From positions 496,001 to 560,000 of the forward strand of contig NZ_JACYXZ010000001.1 in NCBI RefSeq assembly GCF_014842875.1: 64,000 bases of DNA, in the 5' to 3' direction. This DNA is from Nocardioides donggukensis. GTDB lineage: Bacteria > Actinomycetota > Actinomycetes > Propionibacteriales > Nocardioidaceae. This document shows, one piece after another, positions 23,176 to 33,197 of this stretch. Each line of letters opens with the position of its first letter. Position 1 is the stretch's first letter. The notes under the pieces are model-generated. The model saw only the letters and a program-made list of their open reading frames with translations. It was not told the DNA's origin and made no database searches. The translations under genes and the position numbers were made by a program.

Positions 23176-23595
23176 ATGTTGATGCCCCGACGCGTCAAGC
23201 ACCGCAAGCAGCACCACCCCAAGCGGACCGGTGCGGCCAAGGGTGGCACCCACCTCGCCTTCGGCGAGTACGGGATCCAGGCCATCGAGGGTCACTACGT
23301 GACGAACCGGCAGATCGAGTCGGCTCGTATCGCCATGACCCGGCACATCAAGCGCGGCGGCAAGGTGTGGATCAACATCTACCCCGACCGCCCGCTGACC
23401 AAGAAGCCCGCCGAGACCCGCATGGGTTCCGGCAAGGGCTCCCCCGAGTGGTGGGTTGCCAACGTGAAGCCCGGCCGCATCATGTTCGAACTCTCCGGCG
23501 TTCCGGATGACATTGCTCGCGAGGCCATGCGCCGCGCGATGCACAAGCTTCCGATGAAGTGCCGCTTCGTCTCCCGCGAGGCAGGTGAATTCTGA
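23176..23595 (+). CDS. rplP: 50S ribosomal protein L16
   Basis: The 139-residue L16 positions A-site t[44 protein letters not shown] and [16 protein letters not shown] are conserved. ATG 23176 is used; the open frame extends far upstream only because it runs through rpsC in another frame. It overlaps rpmC by 1 nt. Confidence 0.97.
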   Translation: MLMPRRVKHRKQHHPKRTGAAKGGTHLAFGEYGIQAIEGHYVTNRQIESARIAMTRHIKRGGKVWINIYPDRPLTKKPAETRMGSGKGSPEWWVANVKPGRIMFELSGVPDDIAREAMRRAMHKLPMKCRFVSREAGEF

Positions 23596-23867
23596 TGAGC
23601 GCCAAGACCAGCACCGCGCACGAGCTCGACCAGCTCACTGAGGTGGACCTCGAGGCCAAGCTGCGTGAGGCCAAGGAGGAGCTGTTCAACCTCCGGTTCC
23701 AGGCCGCCACCGGCCAGCTGGAGAGCCACGGCCGGCTCCGCACGGTCAAGAAGGACATTGCCCGGATCTACACCGTGGTGCGCGAGCGCGAGCTCGGCAT
23801 CCGGGCCACTCCGGGCGCCGACACCGACGACGCCGACGAGGCCACGGAGAAGGGTGGCGCCGCATGA
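23595..23867 (+). CDS. rpmC: 50S ribosomal protein L29
   Basis: The 90-residue L29 has the helical [21 protein letters not shown] core and [21 protein letters not shown]. It is longer than the usual 60-75 residues because of an acidic tail ([17 protein letters not shown]). It overlaps rpsQ by 4 nt. Confidence 0.95.
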   Translation: MSAKTSTAHELDQLTEVDLEAKLREAKEELFNLRFQAATGQLESHGRLRTVKKDIARIYTVVRERELGIRATPGADTDDADEATEKGGAA

Positions 23868-24142
23868 GCGAGCCGACCGATGTGACGAACGAGCGCACCG
23901 CGCGCAAGGTCCGCGAGGGCCTGGTCGTCAGCGACAAGATGGACAAGACCGTGGTCGTGTCCGTCGAGGACCGCGTCAAGCACGCGCTGTACGGCAAGGT
24001 CCTGCGCCGCAACAGCAAGCTCAAGGCGCACGACGAGGCCAACGAGTGCGGCATCGGCGACCGGGTCCAGATCATGGAGACCCGACCGCTGTCCGCGACC
24101 AAGCGCTGGCGCGTGGTCTCGGTCGTCGAGAAGGCCAAGTGA
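23864..24142 (+). CDS. rpsQ: 30S ribosomal protein S17
   Basis: The 92-residue S17 is an OB-fold protein of the 30S body: [32 protein letters not shown] and [21 protein letters not shown]. It is the last gene before a 108-nt gap with a hairpin that separates the S10 part from the spc part. Confidence 0.97.
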   Translation: MSEPTDVTNERTARKVREGLVVSDKMDKTVVVSVEDRVKHALYGKVLRRNSKLKAHDEANECGIGDRVQIMETRPLSATKRWRVVSVVEKAK

Positions 24143-24192
24143 CGGCCCCGTCCGCCACACCCACGTTCTAGTTCAATTCAAGTTCGGCAAGG

Positions 24193-24222
24193 CTCGCCGG
24201 CCGCCCCGCGGGGCACGGCGAG
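24193..24222 (+). terminator. Hairpin between rpsQ and rplN
   Basis: CTCGCCG (24193-24199) pairs with CGGCGAG (24216-24222), with GCCC and GGGC stacking inside. It marks the classical S10/spc boundary and could be a partial terminator or processing site. No clear promoter for rplN was found in the gap. Confidence 0.5.
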
Positions 24223-24250
24223 AACCGGCTCGACAACCAGGAGATAACCG

Positions 24251-24619
24251 ATGATCCAGCAGGAGTCGCGACTCAAGGTCGCCGACAACACCGGTGCGAA
24301 GGAGATCCTCTGCATCCGTGTTCTTGGCGGTTCGGGTCGGCGCTACGCCGGTATCGGCGACGTCGTCGTAGCCACCGTGAAGGACGCGATCCCCGGTGGC
24401 AACGTCAAGAAGGGTGACGTCGTCAAGGCCGTCGTCGTGCGGACCGTGAAGGAGCGCCGTCGTCCCGACGGCTCCTACATCCGCTTCGACGAGAACGCCG
24501 CAGTGATCCTCAAGAACGACGGCGAGCCGCGAGGCACCCGCATCTTCGGCCCGGTGGGCCGCGAGCTGCGCGAGAAGAAGTTCATGAAGATCATCTCGCT
24601 CGCACCGGAGGTGCTCTGA
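24251..24619 (+). CDS. rplN: 50S ribosomal protein L14
   Basis: The 122-residue L14 lies at the subunit interface. [27 protein letters not shown] and [28 protein letters not shown] are near-universal. The ATG follows AGGAGATAACCG. First gene of the spc part. Confidence 0.98.
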   Translation: MIQQESRLKVADNTGAKEILCIRVLGGSGRRYAGIGDVVVATVKDAIPGGNVKKGDVVKAVVVRTVKERRRPDGSYIRFDENAAVILKNDGEPRGTRIFGPVGRELREKKFMKIISLAPEVL

Positions 24620-24622
24620 GCC

Positions 24623-24988
24623 ATGGCGAAGAAGAACGTGAACATCAAGAAGGGTGACACCGTCAAGGTGATCGCCGGCAAGGACAAGGGCGCCGAGGGC
24701 AAGGTGATCTCCGTGCTGCGCGAGCAGGACCGGGTGATCGTCGAGGGCGTCAACCGCGTCAAGAAGCACGAGAAGGCCGTCAACCAGGGCGGCCGCGCCG
24801 GCAACACCGGCGGCATCGTGACCACGGAGGCCGCCATCCACGTCTCGAACGTGATGCTGGTCGACGGTGACGGCGTGACCCGGGTCGGGTTCCGCCGCGA
24901 CGAGGTGACCAAGCGTCGTACCGACGGCTCCGAGTACACCGCCCAGCGCAGCGTCCGCGTGGCGCGCACCTCGGGCAAGGAGATCTGA
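24623..24988 (+). CDS. rplX: 50S ribosomal protein L24
   Basis: The 121-residue L24 is an assembly initiator with a KOW motif ([23 protein letters not shown]). [39 protein letters not shown] is typical. It begins 3 nt after rplN. Confidence 0.97.
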   Translation: MAKKNVNIKKGDTVKVIAGKDKGAEGKVISVLREQDRVIVEGVNRVKKHEKAVNQGGRAGNTGGIVTTEAAIHVSNVMLVDGDGVTRVGFRRDEVTKRRTDGSEYTAQRSVRVARTSGKEI

Positions 24989-24989
24989 G

Positions 24990-25571
24990 ATGACCGAGAC
25001 CATCGACAAGGGCACCGAGCGCACGATGCCCCGGTTCAAGCAGCGCTACCGGGAGGAGATCATCCCGGCGCTGCAGTCCGAGTTCGAGATCGCGAACGTG
25101 ATGCAGGTCCCCGGCCTGACCAAGATCGTGGTCAACATGGGCGTCGGCGAGGCGGCTCGCGACTCCAAGCTGATCGAGGGCGCCGTCCGCGACCTCACCG
25201 CGATCACCGGCCAGAAGCCCCAGGTCACGAAGGCCCGCAAGTCCATCGCGCAGTTCAAGCTGCGTGAGGGCATGCCGATCGGTGCGCACGTCACACTGCG
25301 CGGCGACCGGATGTGGGAGTTCCTCGACCGGCTGCTGTCGCTCGCGCTGCCCCGCATCCGCGACTTCCGCGGCCTCAACGGCAAGCAGTTCGACGGCCGG
25401 GGGAACTACACCTTCGGTCTGACCGAGCAGGTCATGTTCCACGAGATCGACCAGGACAAGATCGACCGGTCCCGGGGCATGGACATCACCATCGTGACCA
25501 CGGCCACGAACGACGACGAGGGTCGGGCGCTGCTCAAGCAGCTCGGCTTCCCGTTCAAGGAAGGCAACTGA
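24990..25571 (+). CDS. rplE: 50S ribosomal protein L5
   Basis: The 193-residue L5 contacts 5S rRNA and P-site t[30 protein letters not shown] and [26 protein letters not shown] are conserved. The N-terminus is extended by a few residues ([23 protein letters not shown]). It begins 1 nt after rplX. Confidence 0.98.
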   Translation: MTETIDKGTERTMPRFKQRYREEIIPALQSEFEIANVMQVPGLTKIVVNMGVGEAARDSKLIEGAVRDLTAITGQKPQVTKARKSIAQFKLREGMPIGAHVTLRGDRMWEFLDRLLSLALPRIRDFRGLNGKQFDGRGNYTFGLTEQVMFHEIDQDKIDRSRGMDITIVTTATNDDEGRALLKQLGFPFKEGN

Positions 25572-25572
25572 C

Positions 25573-25758
25573 ATGGCGAAGACTTCACTGAAGGTCAAGG
25601 CCGCCCGCAAGCCGAAGTTCGCTGTCCGCGGCTACACCCGCTGCCAGCGCTGCGGACGGCCCAAGGCCGTCTACCGCAAGTTCGGCCTGTGCCGCATCTG
25701 CCTGCGGGAAATGGCGCACCGTGGCGAGCTGCCCGGCGTGACCAAGTCCAGCTGGTGA
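25573..25758 (+). CDS. rpsZ: 30S ribosomal protein S14 type Z (zinc form)
   Basis: The 61-residue S14 has two CxxC pairs (CQRC and CRIC in [18 protein letters not shown]), the zinc ribbon of the short type-Z form. Actinobacteria often keep a second zinc-free S14 elsewhere for zinc starvation. It begins 1 nt after rplE. Confidence 0.97.
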   Translation: MAKTSLKVKAARKPKFAVRGYTRCQRCGRPKAVYRKFGLCRICLREMAHRGELPGVTKSSW

Positions 25759-25844
25759 CCTCGCAACTCGACTCCATCAACGATCGCTGAAGGTCGGCCC
25801 GCGCACGGCGGGTCGAAACCACGGTGGGAAAGGGCCATTCGGCC

Positions 25845-26252
25845 ATGACGATGACTGACCCGATCGCAGACATGCTCACGCGTCTGCGCAACGCCAACCA
25901 GGCGTACCACGACTCGGTGGCGATGCCGTACAGCAAGCTCAAGGCTGGCGTCGCCGAGATCCTCAAGCAGGAGGGCTACATCACGTCGTTCGACGTGGCG
26001 GAGCCGTCCGAGGGCGAGGTCGGCAAGACCCTGTCGATCACGCTCAAGTACGGCCGCAACCGGGAGCGCTCCATCGCGGGCGTCCGCCGGATCAGCAAGC
26101 CCGGCCTGCGGGTCTACGCCAAGCACACGGGCCTGCCCAAGGTGCTCGGCGGCCTCGGCATCGCGGTCATCTCGACCAGCCAAGGCCTGCTGACCGACCG
26201 CCAGGCAAACCAGAAGGGCGTGGGTGGGGAAGTCCTCGCCTACGTCTGGTAA
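25845..26252 (+). CDS. rpsH: 30S ribosomal protein S8
   Basis: The 135-residue S8 binds the central domain of 16S rRNA; in E. coli it represses the spc operon. [20 protein letters not shown] and GGEVLAYVW at the end are typical. ATG 25845 (after GGGAAAGGGCC) is preferred to GTG 25824. The 86-nt gap before it includes a small GC hairpin. Confidence 0.97.
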   Translation: MTMTDPIADMLTRLRNANQAYHDSVAMPYSKLKAGVAEILKQEGYITSFDVAEPSEGEVGKTLSITLKYGRNRERSIAGVRRISKPGLRVYAKHTGLPKVLGGLGIAVISTSQGLLTDRQANQKGVGGEVLAYVW

Positions 26253-26280
26253 CGACGAGACCAGAAGGAGAACGCAAAGC

Positions 26281-26820
26281 ATGTCGCGCATTGGCAAGCT
26301 CCCCATCGTGGTCCCGTCGGGTGTCGACGTGTCCATCGACGAGCGCCTCGTGACGGTCAAGGGCCCCAAGGGCACGCTGAGCCACACGGTGGCCGCCCCG
26401 ATCACGGTCGACCGCAACGAGGACGCCCTCGAGGTCAAGCGGCCCGACGACGAGCGCGAGAGCCGCTCGCTCCACGGCCTGACCCGAACCCTGATCAACA
26501 ACATGGTCGTCGGTGTGACCGACGGCTACGAGAAGAAGCTCGAGATCGTCGGAGTCGGCTACCGGGTCCTCTCGAAGGGCCCGACCCAGCTCGAGTTCCA
26601 GCTGGGCTACTCCCACTCCATCACGTTCAACGCTCCCGAGGGCATCACGTTCAGCGTGGACGGCCCGACGAAGCTGGGCGTGCAGGGCATCGACAAGCAG
26701 CTCGTCGGTGAGGTCGCGGCCAACATCCGCAAGCTGCGCAAGCCCGAGCCCTACAAGGGCAAGGGCGTTCGCTACGCGGGTGAGCACATCCGCCGCAAGG
26801 TCGGAAAGGCTGGTAAGTGA
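26281..26820 (+). CDS. rplF: 50S ribosomal protein L6
   Basis: The 179-residue L6 sits near the factor-binding site. [19 protein letters not shown] and [26 protein letters not shown] are conserved. The true start is ATG 26281; a longer frame upstream overlaps rpsH. An AGAAGGAGAA site precedes it. Confidence 0.98.
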   Translation: MSRIGKLPIVVPSGVDVSIDERLVTVKGPKGTLSHTVAAPITVDRNEDALEVKRPDDERESRSLHGLTRTLINNMVVGVTDGYEKKLEIVGVGYRVLSKGPTQLEFQLGYSHSITFNAPEGITFSVDGPTKLGVQGIDKQLVGEVAANIRKLRKPEPYKGKGVRYAGEHIRRKVGKAGK

Positions 26821-26822
26821 CC

Positions 26823-27206
26823 ATGGCGATCTCGCTCAAGCACAACAAGCACACCGCTGCTCGCACCGCGTCGCGTCTGCGTCGTCAGGTCCGGGGCCGC
26901 AAGCGGATCACCGGCACCGCGGAGCGTCCGCGCCTCGTCGTGACCCGGTCCAGCAAGCACATCGGGGTCCAGGTCGTCGACGACCTGACCGGGCGGACGC
27001 TCGCGGCCGCCTCCACGATGGAGCAGGACCTGCGCGCCCTCGACGGTGACAAGACCGCCAAGGCCAAGCGCGTCGGCGAACTGGTCGCCGAGCGCGCGAA
27101 GGCGGAGGGCGTGGACACGGTCACCTTCGACCGTGCCGGCAACAGGTATCACGGCCGCGTCGCGGCCCTGGCTGACGCCGCCCGCGAGGGCGGACTGACG
27201 TTCTGA
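26823..27206 (+). CDS. rplR: 50S ribosomal protein L18
   Basis: The 127-residue L18 binds 5S rRNA with L5. [22 protein letters not shown] is the actinobacterial start, so ATG 26823 is preferred to GTG 26817, which overlaps the rplF stop. [26 protein letters not shown] is the conserved end. Confidence 0.97.
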   Translation: MAISLKHNKHTAARTASRLRRQVRGRKRITGTAERPRLVVTRSSKHIGVQVVDDLTGRTLAAASTMEQDLRALDGDKTAKAKRVGELVAERAKAEGVDTVTFDRAGNRYHGRVAALADAAREGGLTF

Positions 27207-27243
27207 TCGCGAAGACGAGCAAGAGAGAGAAGAGGAAAGTCTG

Positions 27244-27840
27244 ATGAGCGGAGCCCAGCGCGGACAGCGCGCCGGCGGCGACCGTCGCGGAGGCCGTGAC
27301 GACCGTCGTGGAGGAGCTGCCGACAAGACCGCCTACATCGAGCGTGTCGTCGCGATCAACCGAGTCGCCAAGGTCGTCAAGGGTGGTCGACGCTTCAGCT
27401 TCACCGCCCTGGTGATCGTCGGCGACGGCGAAGGCATGGTCGGTGTCGGCTACGGCAAGGCCAAGGAGGTGCCCTCGGCGATCGCCAAGGGTGTCGAGGA
27501 GGCGAAGAAGCACTTCTTCCGCGTCCCTCGCATCCAGGGCACGATCCCGCACCCGGTCACGGGCGAGAAGGCGGCCGGTGTCGTGCTGCTGCGCCCGGCG
27601 GCCCCCGGTACCGGTGTCATCGCCGGTGGTCCGGTGCGTGCGGTGCTCGAGTGCGCCGGCATCCACGACGTCCTGAGCAAGTCGCTCGGGTCGTCCAACC
27701 AGATCAACATCGTCCACGCGACCGTCGAGGCGCTGCGGATGCTGGAGGAGCCCGAGGCAGTCGCGGCCCGTCGCGGCCTGCCGGTGGAGGACGTCGCCCC
27801 GGCGGCCCTGCTGAGGGCTCGGGCGGAGGTGACCTCCTGA
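27244..27840 (+). CDS. rpsE: 30S ribosomal protein S5
   Basis: The 198-residue S5 supports decoding accuracy and mRNA unwinding. The core has [30 protein letters not shown] and [20 protein letters not shown]. The N-terminus has an Arg/Gly-rich extension of about 30 residues ([19 protein letters not shown]). It overlaps rpmD by 1 nt. Confidence 0.97.
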   Translation: MSGAQRGQRAGGDRRGGRDDRRGGAADKTAYIERVVAINRVAKVVKGGRRFSFTALVIVGDGEGMVGVGYGKAKEVPSAIAKGVEEAKKHFFRVPRIQGTIPHPVTGEKAAGVVLLRPAAPGTGVIAGGPVRAVLECAGIHDVLSKSLGSSNQINIVHATVEALRMLEEPEAVAARRGLPVEDVAPAALLRARAEVTS

Positions 27841-28040
27841 TGGCACAGCTCCAGGTCCAGCAGCACCGATCCACGATCGGCTGCAAGCCCAACCAGCGGG
27901 AGACCCTGCGCACGCTCGGTCTCAAGCGCATCGGCGACGTGGTCGTCAAGGAGGACCGCCCGGAGATCCGGGGCATGGTCCACGCCGTCCGTCACCTGGT
28001 GACGGTCTCGGTGATCGACGGGGAGGTCGACGCGAAATGA
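27840..28040 (+). CDS. rpmD: 50S ribosomal protein L30
   Basis: The 66-residue L30 shows [33 protein letters not shown]. Its ATG overlaps the rpsE stop (TGATG) and its stop overlaps the rplO start, so the three genes are tightly coupled. Confidence 0.96.
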   Translation: MAQLQVQQHRSTIGCKPNQRETLRTLGLKRIGDVVVKEDRPEIRGMVHAVRHLVTVSVIDGEVDAK

Positions 28041-28480
28041 CACTCAAGCTGCATCACCTGCGTCCCGCCCAGGGCGCCAAGACCGCGAAGACCCGTGTGG
28101 GTCGCGGTGAGGCGTCGAAGGGCAAGACGGCCGGTCGCGGCACCAAGGGCACCAAGGCCCGCTACCAGGTGCCGGCCCGCTTCGAGGGTGGCCAGATGCC
28201 GCTGCACATGCGGCTGCCGAAGCTCAAGGGGTTCAGGAACCCGTTCAAGGTCGAGTTCCAGGTCGTGAACCTGGACCGCCTGGGCTCGCTGTTCCCCGAG
28301 GGCGGAACCGTCGGGGTCGAGGAGCTGGTCGCGCGCGGCGCGGTCCGCGACTCACAGCCCGTGAAGGTGCTCGGTCAGGGCGAGATCTCGGTGGCGGTCC
28401 AGGTGAGCGCGCACGCGTTCTCCGCTTCCGCCAAGGAGAAGATCGAGGCCGCAGGCGGCACCGTGACGGTGCTTTCCTGA
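28037..28480 (+). CDS. rplO: 50S ribosomal protein L15
   Basis: The 147-residue L15 is a late assembly protein: [23 protein letters not shown] followed by [18 protein letters not shown] are typical. It ends the spc ribosomal genes; a strong hairpin follows before secY. Confidence 0.97.
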   Translation: MTLKLHHLRPAQGAKTAKTRVGRGEASKGKTAGRGTKGTKARYQVPARFEGGQMPLHMRLPKLKGFRNPFKVEFQVVNLDRLGSLFPEGGTVGVEELVARGAVRDSQPVKVLGQGEISVAVQVSAHAFSASAKEKIEAAGGTVTVLS

Positions 28481-28495
28481 CGCCAGTCAGACCAT

Positions 28496-28528
28496 GCGAG
28501 GGGCCCGGATCCGTCCGGCGCCCCTCGC
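28496..28528 (+). terminator. Hairpin between rplO and secY (terminator or attenuator)
   Basis: GCGAGGGGC (28496-28504) and GCCCCTCGC (28520-28528) form a perfect 9-bp stem 15 nt after the rplO stop. It could separate expression of r-proteins from secY-adk-map. A secY promoter between here and 28636 is possible but only TTAGGCTTCCCC-like fragments are visible. Confidence 0.65.
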
Positions 28529-28635
28529 CCTGTCTCACCCGAAGGCCTCCGGGGTCGGCCTGTTAGGCTTCCCCGAGTTCTCGCCCGGGGTCCACTGGCC
28601 CGGCGAGAGTCATCAGCATGAGAAAGGCAGATCAC

Positions 28636-29937
28636 GTGCTAGGCGCGTTCGCCAACGCTTTCCGGACTCCCGACCTGCGACGCAAGTTGCTGTTCGTCCT
28701 GGGGATCATCGTGATCTTCCGGCTCGGCTCACAGGTCCCGGCCCCCGGGGTCGACACGGCCAACGTGCAGACCTGCCTGAACCAGCTCGAGGACAGCAGC
28801 GTCTACACGCTGATCAACCTGTTCTCGGGCGGTGCGCTGCTCCAGCTGACGATCTTCGCGCTGGGGATCATGCCCTACATCACCGCCAGCATCATCCTGC
28901 AGCTGCTCGTCGTGGTCATCCCGCGGCTCGAGGCGCTGAAGAAGGAGGGTCAGGCGGGCCAGACCAAGATCACCCAGTACACGCGCTACCTCACCCTGGC
29001 CCTCGCCGTACTGCAGGCGACCGGCATCGTCGCGCTGGCCCGGTCCGGGCAGCTGCTCACCGGGTGTGACCGTCCGCTGCTGCACGACGACGGCATCGCC
29101 ACCTTCCTGATCATGGTGCTCACGATGACGGCCGGCACCGCGGTCATCATGTGGCTCGGCGAGCTGATCACCGACCGCGGCGTCGGCAACGGCATGTCGA
29201 TCCTGATCTTCACCCAGGTCATCGCCACGTTCCCCTCGTCGCTGTGGCAGGTCAAGGTCTCCCAGGGCGTGTGGACCTTCGGCATCGTGATGGCGATCGG
29301 ACTCGTGCTGGTCGCGGCGGTCATCTTCATCGAGCAGGCCCAGCGCCGGATCCCGGTGCAGTACGCCCGCCGGATGGTGGGCCGCAAGATGTTCGGCGGC
29401 AGCTCGACGTACATCCCGCTCAAGGTGAACCAGGCGGGCATCATCCCGGTCATCTTCGCCAGCTCACTGCTCTACCTGCCGGCCATGGCCGTGCAGTTCA
29501 ACGCGGGCGCGAACCCGCAGCCCGTGTGGGTCAGCTTCCTGAACAAGTACCTGGTCGACGGCAGCCACCCGCTGTACATGGCCGTCTACTTCGGGCTGAT
29601 CATCTTCTTCACCTACTTCTACGTCTCGATCACGTTCAACCCGAACGAGGTCGCGGACAACATGAAGAAGTACGGCGGCTTCATCCCCGGGATCCGGGCG
29701 GGCAAGCCGACCGAGGACTACCTGTCCTACGTCCTGTCCCGGATCACGCTGCCGGGCGCGCTCTACCTCGGTCTGATCTCGCTGGTCCCGCTGATCGCCT
29801 TCGCGGTGATCAACGCGAACCAGAACTTCCCCTTCGGCGGCACCTCCATCCTGATCATGGTGGGTGTCGCGCTGGATACGGTGAAGCAGATCGAGAGCCA
29901 GCTCCAGCAGCGCAACTACGAAGGATTCCTCCGCTGA
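28636..29937 (+). CDS. secY: Protein translocase subunit SecY
   Basis: The 433-residue protein is the channel of the Sec translocon, with ten predicted membrane helices. [36 protein letters not shown], the plug region and [18 protein letters not shown] are family signatures. GTG 28636 is chosen because the family normally begins close to LGAFANAF and GAAAGG lies 8 nt upstream; ATG 28618 would add six residues. It precedes adk by 1 nt. Confidence 0.95.
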   Translation: MLGAFANAFRTPDLRRKLLFVLGIIVIFRLGSQVPAPGVDTANVQTCLNQLEDSSVYTLINLFSGGALLQLTIFALGIMPYITASIILQLLVVVIPRLEALKKEGQAGQTKITQYTRYLTLALAVLQATGIVALARSGQLLTGCDRPLLHDDGIATFLIMVLTMTAGTAVIMWLGELITDRGVGNGMSILIFTQVIATFPSSLWQVKVSQGVWTFGIVMAIGLVLVAAVIFIEQAQRRIPVQYARRMVGRKMFGGSSTYIPLKVNQAGIIPVIFASSLLYLPAMAVQFNAGANPQPVWVSFLNKYLVDGSHPLYMAVYFGLIIFFTYFYVSITFNPNEVADNMKKYGGFIPGIRAGKPTEDYLSYVLSRITLPGALYLGLISLVPLIAFAVINANQNFPFGGTSILIMVGVALDTVKQIESQLQQRNYEGFLR

Positions 29938-29938
29938 G

Positions 29939-30514
29939 ATGAGACTCATCATCATGGGCCCGCCGGGTGCCGGTAAGGGAACCCAGGCCAAGTTCGTCGC
30001 GGAGCGCTTCGGCGTCCCGGCCGTCTCGACCGGCGACATCTTCCGGGCGAACGTCTCCGAGGGCACGCCGCTCGGCATCGAGGCCAAGCGCTACATGGAC
30101 GCGGGGGAGTACGTCCCCGACGACGTCACGAACCGGATGGTCCGCAACCGGATCGACCAGCCGGACGCGGAGCCGGGGTTCCTGCTCGACGGCTACCCCC
30201 GGACCGTCGCCCAGGTCGAGGAGCTCGACGGCATGATCCGGTTCACCGGTCACCAGCTGGACGCGGTGGTGGTGCTCACCGTCGACGAGGACGAGGTGGT
30301 GCAGCGGCTGCTGGCCCGTGCCCAGGTCGAGGGTCGCGCGGACGACACCGAAGAGGTCATCCGTCGTCGCCAGGAGGTGTACGGCGAGCAGACCGCGCCG
30401 CTCATCGACGTCTACCGCCAGCGGGGGATCCTGGTCGAGGTCGACGGCATGGGCGAGGTCGACGAGGTGACCGAGCGCATCTTCGCGGCGTTGTCCACGG
30501 TCCCCGAGAGCTGA
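29939..30514 (+). CDS. adk: Adenylate kinase
   Basis: The 191-residue enzyme interconverts ATP, ADP and AMP. The P-loop is [13 protein letters not shown]; the NMP-binding site has [10 protein letters not shown] and [10 protein letters not shown]. It is the short form with a reduced LID and no zinc cysteines, as in other actinobacteria. It is placed between secY and map, as in most Gram-positives. Confidence 0.97.
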   Translation: MRLIIMGPPGAGKGTQAKFVAERFGVPAVSTGDIFRANVSEGTPLGIEAKRYMDAGEYVPDDVTNRMVRNRIDQPDAEPGFLLDGYPRTVAQVEELDGMIRFTGHQLDAVVVLTVDEDEVVQRLLARAQVEGRADDTEEVIRRRQEVYGEQTAPLIDVYRQRGILVEVDGMGEVDEVTERIFAALSTVPES

Positions 30515-30521
30515 GCCCGGC

Positions 30522-31343
30522 ATGGGCCTGCTGGACCGCGGGATCCAGATCAAGACCCCGGAGCAGATCGCGAAGATGCGGGTCGCCGGCCTGCTGGTCG
30601 GCGAGACCCTGGAGCTGCTGCGGCGGTCGGTCCGGCCGGGCGTGACCACCGGTGAGCTCGACGCCATCGCCGAGGAGAACATCCGCGCCGGCGGCGGGGT
30701 CCCGTCGTTCAAGGGCTACAGCCACCCGCCGTTCCCGGCCTCGATCTGCGCGTCGGTGAACGAGCAGGTCGTGCACGGCATCCCCGGTGACCGGGAGCTG
30801 GTCGAGGGCGACGTGATCTCGATCGACTGCGGTGCGATCGTGGACGGCTGGCACGGGGACGCGGCGATCACGGTGGCCGTGGGCACGATCCCGGACGCGG
30901 TGACCGAGCTGATGCGGGTCACCGAGGAGTCCATGTGGCGCGGCTTCGCCGCCGCCCGGCTCGGCGGCCGGGTCGGCGACATCTCGGCGGCGGTGGAGTC
31001 CTACGTGCGGTCCCAGGGCGACTACGGGATCCTCGAGGAGTACACGGGTCACGGGATCGGCACCGAGATGCACCAGCCGCCCAACGTCCCCAACGTCGGT
31101 CGCGCCGGTCGTGGCGCCAAGCTGGTCCGCGGCCTGGCCCTGGCCGTCGAGCCGATGGTCACCCTCGGCTCCAGGCACACCGACGTGCTCGACGACGACT
31201 GGACGATCGTCACCGCCGACGGCAGCTTCGCCGCCCACTTCGAACACACCTTCACGATCACCCCCGACGGGCTGTGGATCCTCACCGCCCTCGACGGGGG
31301 CGAGTCCCGGCTCGCCGAGCTCGGCGTCCCCTTCGCCGGCTGA
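30522..31343 (+). CDS. map: Methionine aminopeptidase type I
   Basis: The 273-residue metalloenzyme removes the start methionine from new proteins. The metal-binding set is visible: His in [18 protein letters not shown], Asp in [18 protein letters not shown], and Glu in [10 protein letters not shown] and FEHTFTIT. No SH3-type N-terminal zinc domain is present. It is 8 nt after adk and is followed at once by a repeat cluster containing a strong hairpin. Confidence 0.96.
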   Translation: MGLLDRGIQIKTPEQIAKMRVAGLLVGETLELLRRSVRPGVTTGELDAIAEENIRAGGGVPSFKGYSHPPFPASICASVNEQVVHGIPGDRELVEGDVISIDCGAIVDGWHGDAAITVAVGTIPDAVTELMRVTEESMWRGFAAARLGGRVGDISAAVESYVRSQGDYGILEEYTGHGIGTEMHQPPNVPNVGRAGRGAKLVRGLALAVEPMVTLGSRHTDVLDDDWTIVTADGSFAAHFEHTFTITPDGLWILTALDGGESRLAELGVPFAG

Positions 31344-31345
31344 CC

Positions 31346-31452
31346 CCGACCCGTCGCTTGTGTCGGTCTCACACCCGCCGACCCGTCGCTTGTGTCGGCC
31401 TGACACAAGCGACGGGTCGAGGCGCTGGGGGCCGACACAAGCGACGGGTCGG
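31346..31452. repeat. Cluster of four 21-bp repeats, two direct and two inverted
   Basis: CCGACCCGTCGCTTGTGTCG(G) occurs at 31346-31366 and 31378-31398. Its inverse occurs at 31402-31419 (18-bp core) and 31432-31452. The two outer copies are complete. The cluster begins 3 nt after the map stop codon, and no copy was seen elsewhere in the window. Confidence 0.85.
31380..31418 (+). terminator. Strong hairpin formed by the central repeats, likely terminator of secY-adk-map
   Basis: GACCCGTCGCTTGTGTC (31380-31396) pairs perfectly over 17 bp with GACACAAGCGACGGGTC (31402-31418) around loop GGCCT. It would stop or protect the map transcript, although there is no U-run. Confidence 0.65.
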
Positions 31453-31473
31453 GGAACAAGGAGGGAGGGGGCG

Positions 31474-32607
31474 GTGTTGCCAGCGCATATGAGCCCCCAT
31501 GACATGGCCGACGGGACCGGGCCGGCGCTGCCCGACGGGACCGGGCCGGCGCTGTCGGTGCTGGACCTGGTGCCGGTGCGCAGCAACCAGACCAGCGCCG
31601 AGGCGCTGACCGCAGCCAGGTCGCTGGTCCGGGTCGCTGAGCGGCACGGCTACCGGCGCTACTGGGTGGCCGAGCACCACAACATGCCCGCCGTCGCCGC
31701 CACCAACCCGCCGGTGCTGATCGGGCTGCTCGCCGCCGCCACCGAGCGGATCAGGGTCGGCTCGGGCGGCGTGATGCTCCCCAACCACGCCCCGCTCGTC
31801 GTCGCCGAGCAGTTCGCCCTGCTCGAGGCCGCCTTCCCCGGCCGGATCGACCTCGGCATCGGCCGAGCCCCGGGCACGGACCCGGTCACCCGCTACGCGC
31901 TGCGCTACGGCGCCGGCGGTGTCGACGACAGCGCCGTCGAGCGCTTCCCCGAGTACGTCGGCAACGTGGTGTCGATGATGGAGGAGTCGGGGGTGTCGAT
32001 GGCGGTGGCCGGCCGCACCCACGAGCTCCGCGCCACCCCGCGGGCCGCCGGCCGGCCGCCGGTGTGGCTGCTGGGGTCCTCCGACTACTCCGCCCGGCTC
32101 GCAGCCGAGCAGGGCCTGCCCTACGTCTTCGCCCACCACTTCGCGGGCAAGGGCACCGCCGAGGCCCTGGAGCTGTACCGGACCCGGTTCCGCCCCTCCG
32201 GCGACTGCCCCGAGCCGCGCACCTTCCTCACCGTCAACGTGGGCGTCGCCGAGACCGCCGAGGAGGCCCGGCGGCGGGCGCTCCCGCAGCAGCACGCGAT
32301 GCTGGCCCTGCGCACCGGTGCTCCCCTGGGGCCGCAGATGCTCGTGGAGGAGGCGGAGGCGACCACGGTGCCGGACCAGCACCGGGGCCTGCTCGAGGCG
32401 ATGGCCGGCCGCTGGGTCCTCGACGAGCCGGCCGGCGCGGCGGCGGAGGTGCGGCGGCTGGCGACGACGTACGGCGTCGACGAGGTGATGGTGCATCCGG
32501 TGGCGGGGGCGATGGCCTCCGAGCCCGCCGACGCGGCGCCGGCCCGCGAGCGCACCCTGGCGCTGTTGCAGCAGGCGATGGCCCCGGCGAGGTCCGGACG
32601 CGATTAG
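31474..32607 (+). CDS. LLM-class flavin-dependent oxidoreductase
   Basis: The roughly 377-residue protein is a luciferase-like monooxygenase of the group with [46 protein letters not shown] and [43 protein letters not shown], which binds reduced FMN or F420-type flavin. The substrate is unknown. GTG 31474 fits an AAGGAGGG site 9 nt upstream; ATG 31489 is an alternative. The N-terminus repeats [16 protein letters not shown]. It interrupts the usual map-infA neighbourhood. Confidence 0.87.
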   Translation: MLPAHMSPHDMADGTGPALPDGTGPALSVLDLVPVRSNQTSAEALTAARSLVRVAERHGYRRYWVAEHHNMPAVAATNPPVLIGLLAAATERIRVGSGGVMLPNHAPLVVAEQFALLEAAFPGRIDLGIGRAPGTDPVTRYALRYGAGGVDDSAVERFPEYVGNVVSMMEESGVSMAVAGRTHELRATPRAAGRPPVWLLGSSDYSARLAAEQGLPYVFAHHFAGKGTAEALELYRTRFRPSGDCPEPRTFLTVNVGVAETAEEARRRALPQQHAMLALRTGAPLGPQMLVEEAEATTVPDQHRGLLEAMAGRWVLDEPAGAAAEVRRLATTYGVDEVMVHPVAGAMASEPADAAPARERTLALLQQAMAPARSGRD

Positions 32608-32833
32608 GGAATCCGTGCACGATCGCACTAGACTGAGCGGTCGGCCCAACGTGGGTCTGTTTCGTGGTGCCTCGCGGCTGCCCGGATCGCCAACCGTCCT
32701 GCTCGGTGAGCAGGTCGCAGCGCGCCCGGGAAGAGGTCCTCGGAACGGCTGCACGAGGTCCACTTCGCGCGAGCGGAGAGGTTCCCGGGCCAGGTTTTCA
32801 CGGTAGATCACACACGATCAGATTGCGGAGGAC
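32608..32833 (+). promoter_or_regulatory. Promoter and leader region of the alpha operon
   Basis: TAGACT at 32629-32634 is the best -10 candidate, with TTAGGG at 32604-32609 as a poorly spaced (19 bp) -35. This gives a leader of nearly 200 nt before infA. GAGGAC precedes the infA ATG. No reading frame here is convincing. Confidence 0.4.
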
Positions 32834-33055
32834 ATGCCGAAGAAAGAAGGCGTGATCGAGATCGAGGGCACCGTCATCGAGGCTCTCCCGAACGCGATGT
32901 TCCGGGTAGAGCTGAGCAACGGGCACAAGGTCCTCGCCCACATCAGCGGCAAGATGCGTCAGCACTACATCCGGATCCTCCCCGAGGACCGGGTGGTGGT
33001 GGAGCTCTCTCCGTACGACCTCACCCGGGGTCGGATCGTCTACCGGTACAAGTGA
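32834..33055 (+). CDS. infA: Translation initiation factor IF-1
   Basis: The 73-residue OB-fold protein binds the 30S A site during initiation. Its sequence ([42 protein letters not shown]) is nearly invariant. It heads the alpha operon, 28 nt before rpmJ. Confidence 0.98.
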   Translation: MPKKEGVIEIEGTVIEALPNAMFRVELSNGHKVLAHISGKMRQHYIRILPEDRVVVELSPYDLTRGRIVYRYK

Positions 33056-33083
33056 CACGTCAGCCGACAGTGAAAGGCCTCTC

Positions 33084-33197
33084 ATGAAGGTCAACCCGAG
33101 CGTCAAGAGGATCTGCGACAAGTGCCAGGTGGTACGCCGCCACGGCCGGGTCATGGTCATCTGCTCCAACCCGCGGCACAAGCAGCGGCAGGGCTGA
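33084..33197 (+). CDS. rpmJ: 50S ribosomal protein L36 (zinc form)
   Basis: The 37-residue protein reads [20 protein letters not shown] and continues to NPRHKQRQG. Cys11, Cys14, Cys27 and His32 form the C2CH zinc ribbon of the zinc-dependent L36. GAAAGGCCTCTC precedes the ATG. It is in the usual place between infA and rpsM. Confidence 0.96.
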   Translation: MKVNPSVKRICDKCQVVRRHGRVMVICSNPRHKQRQG

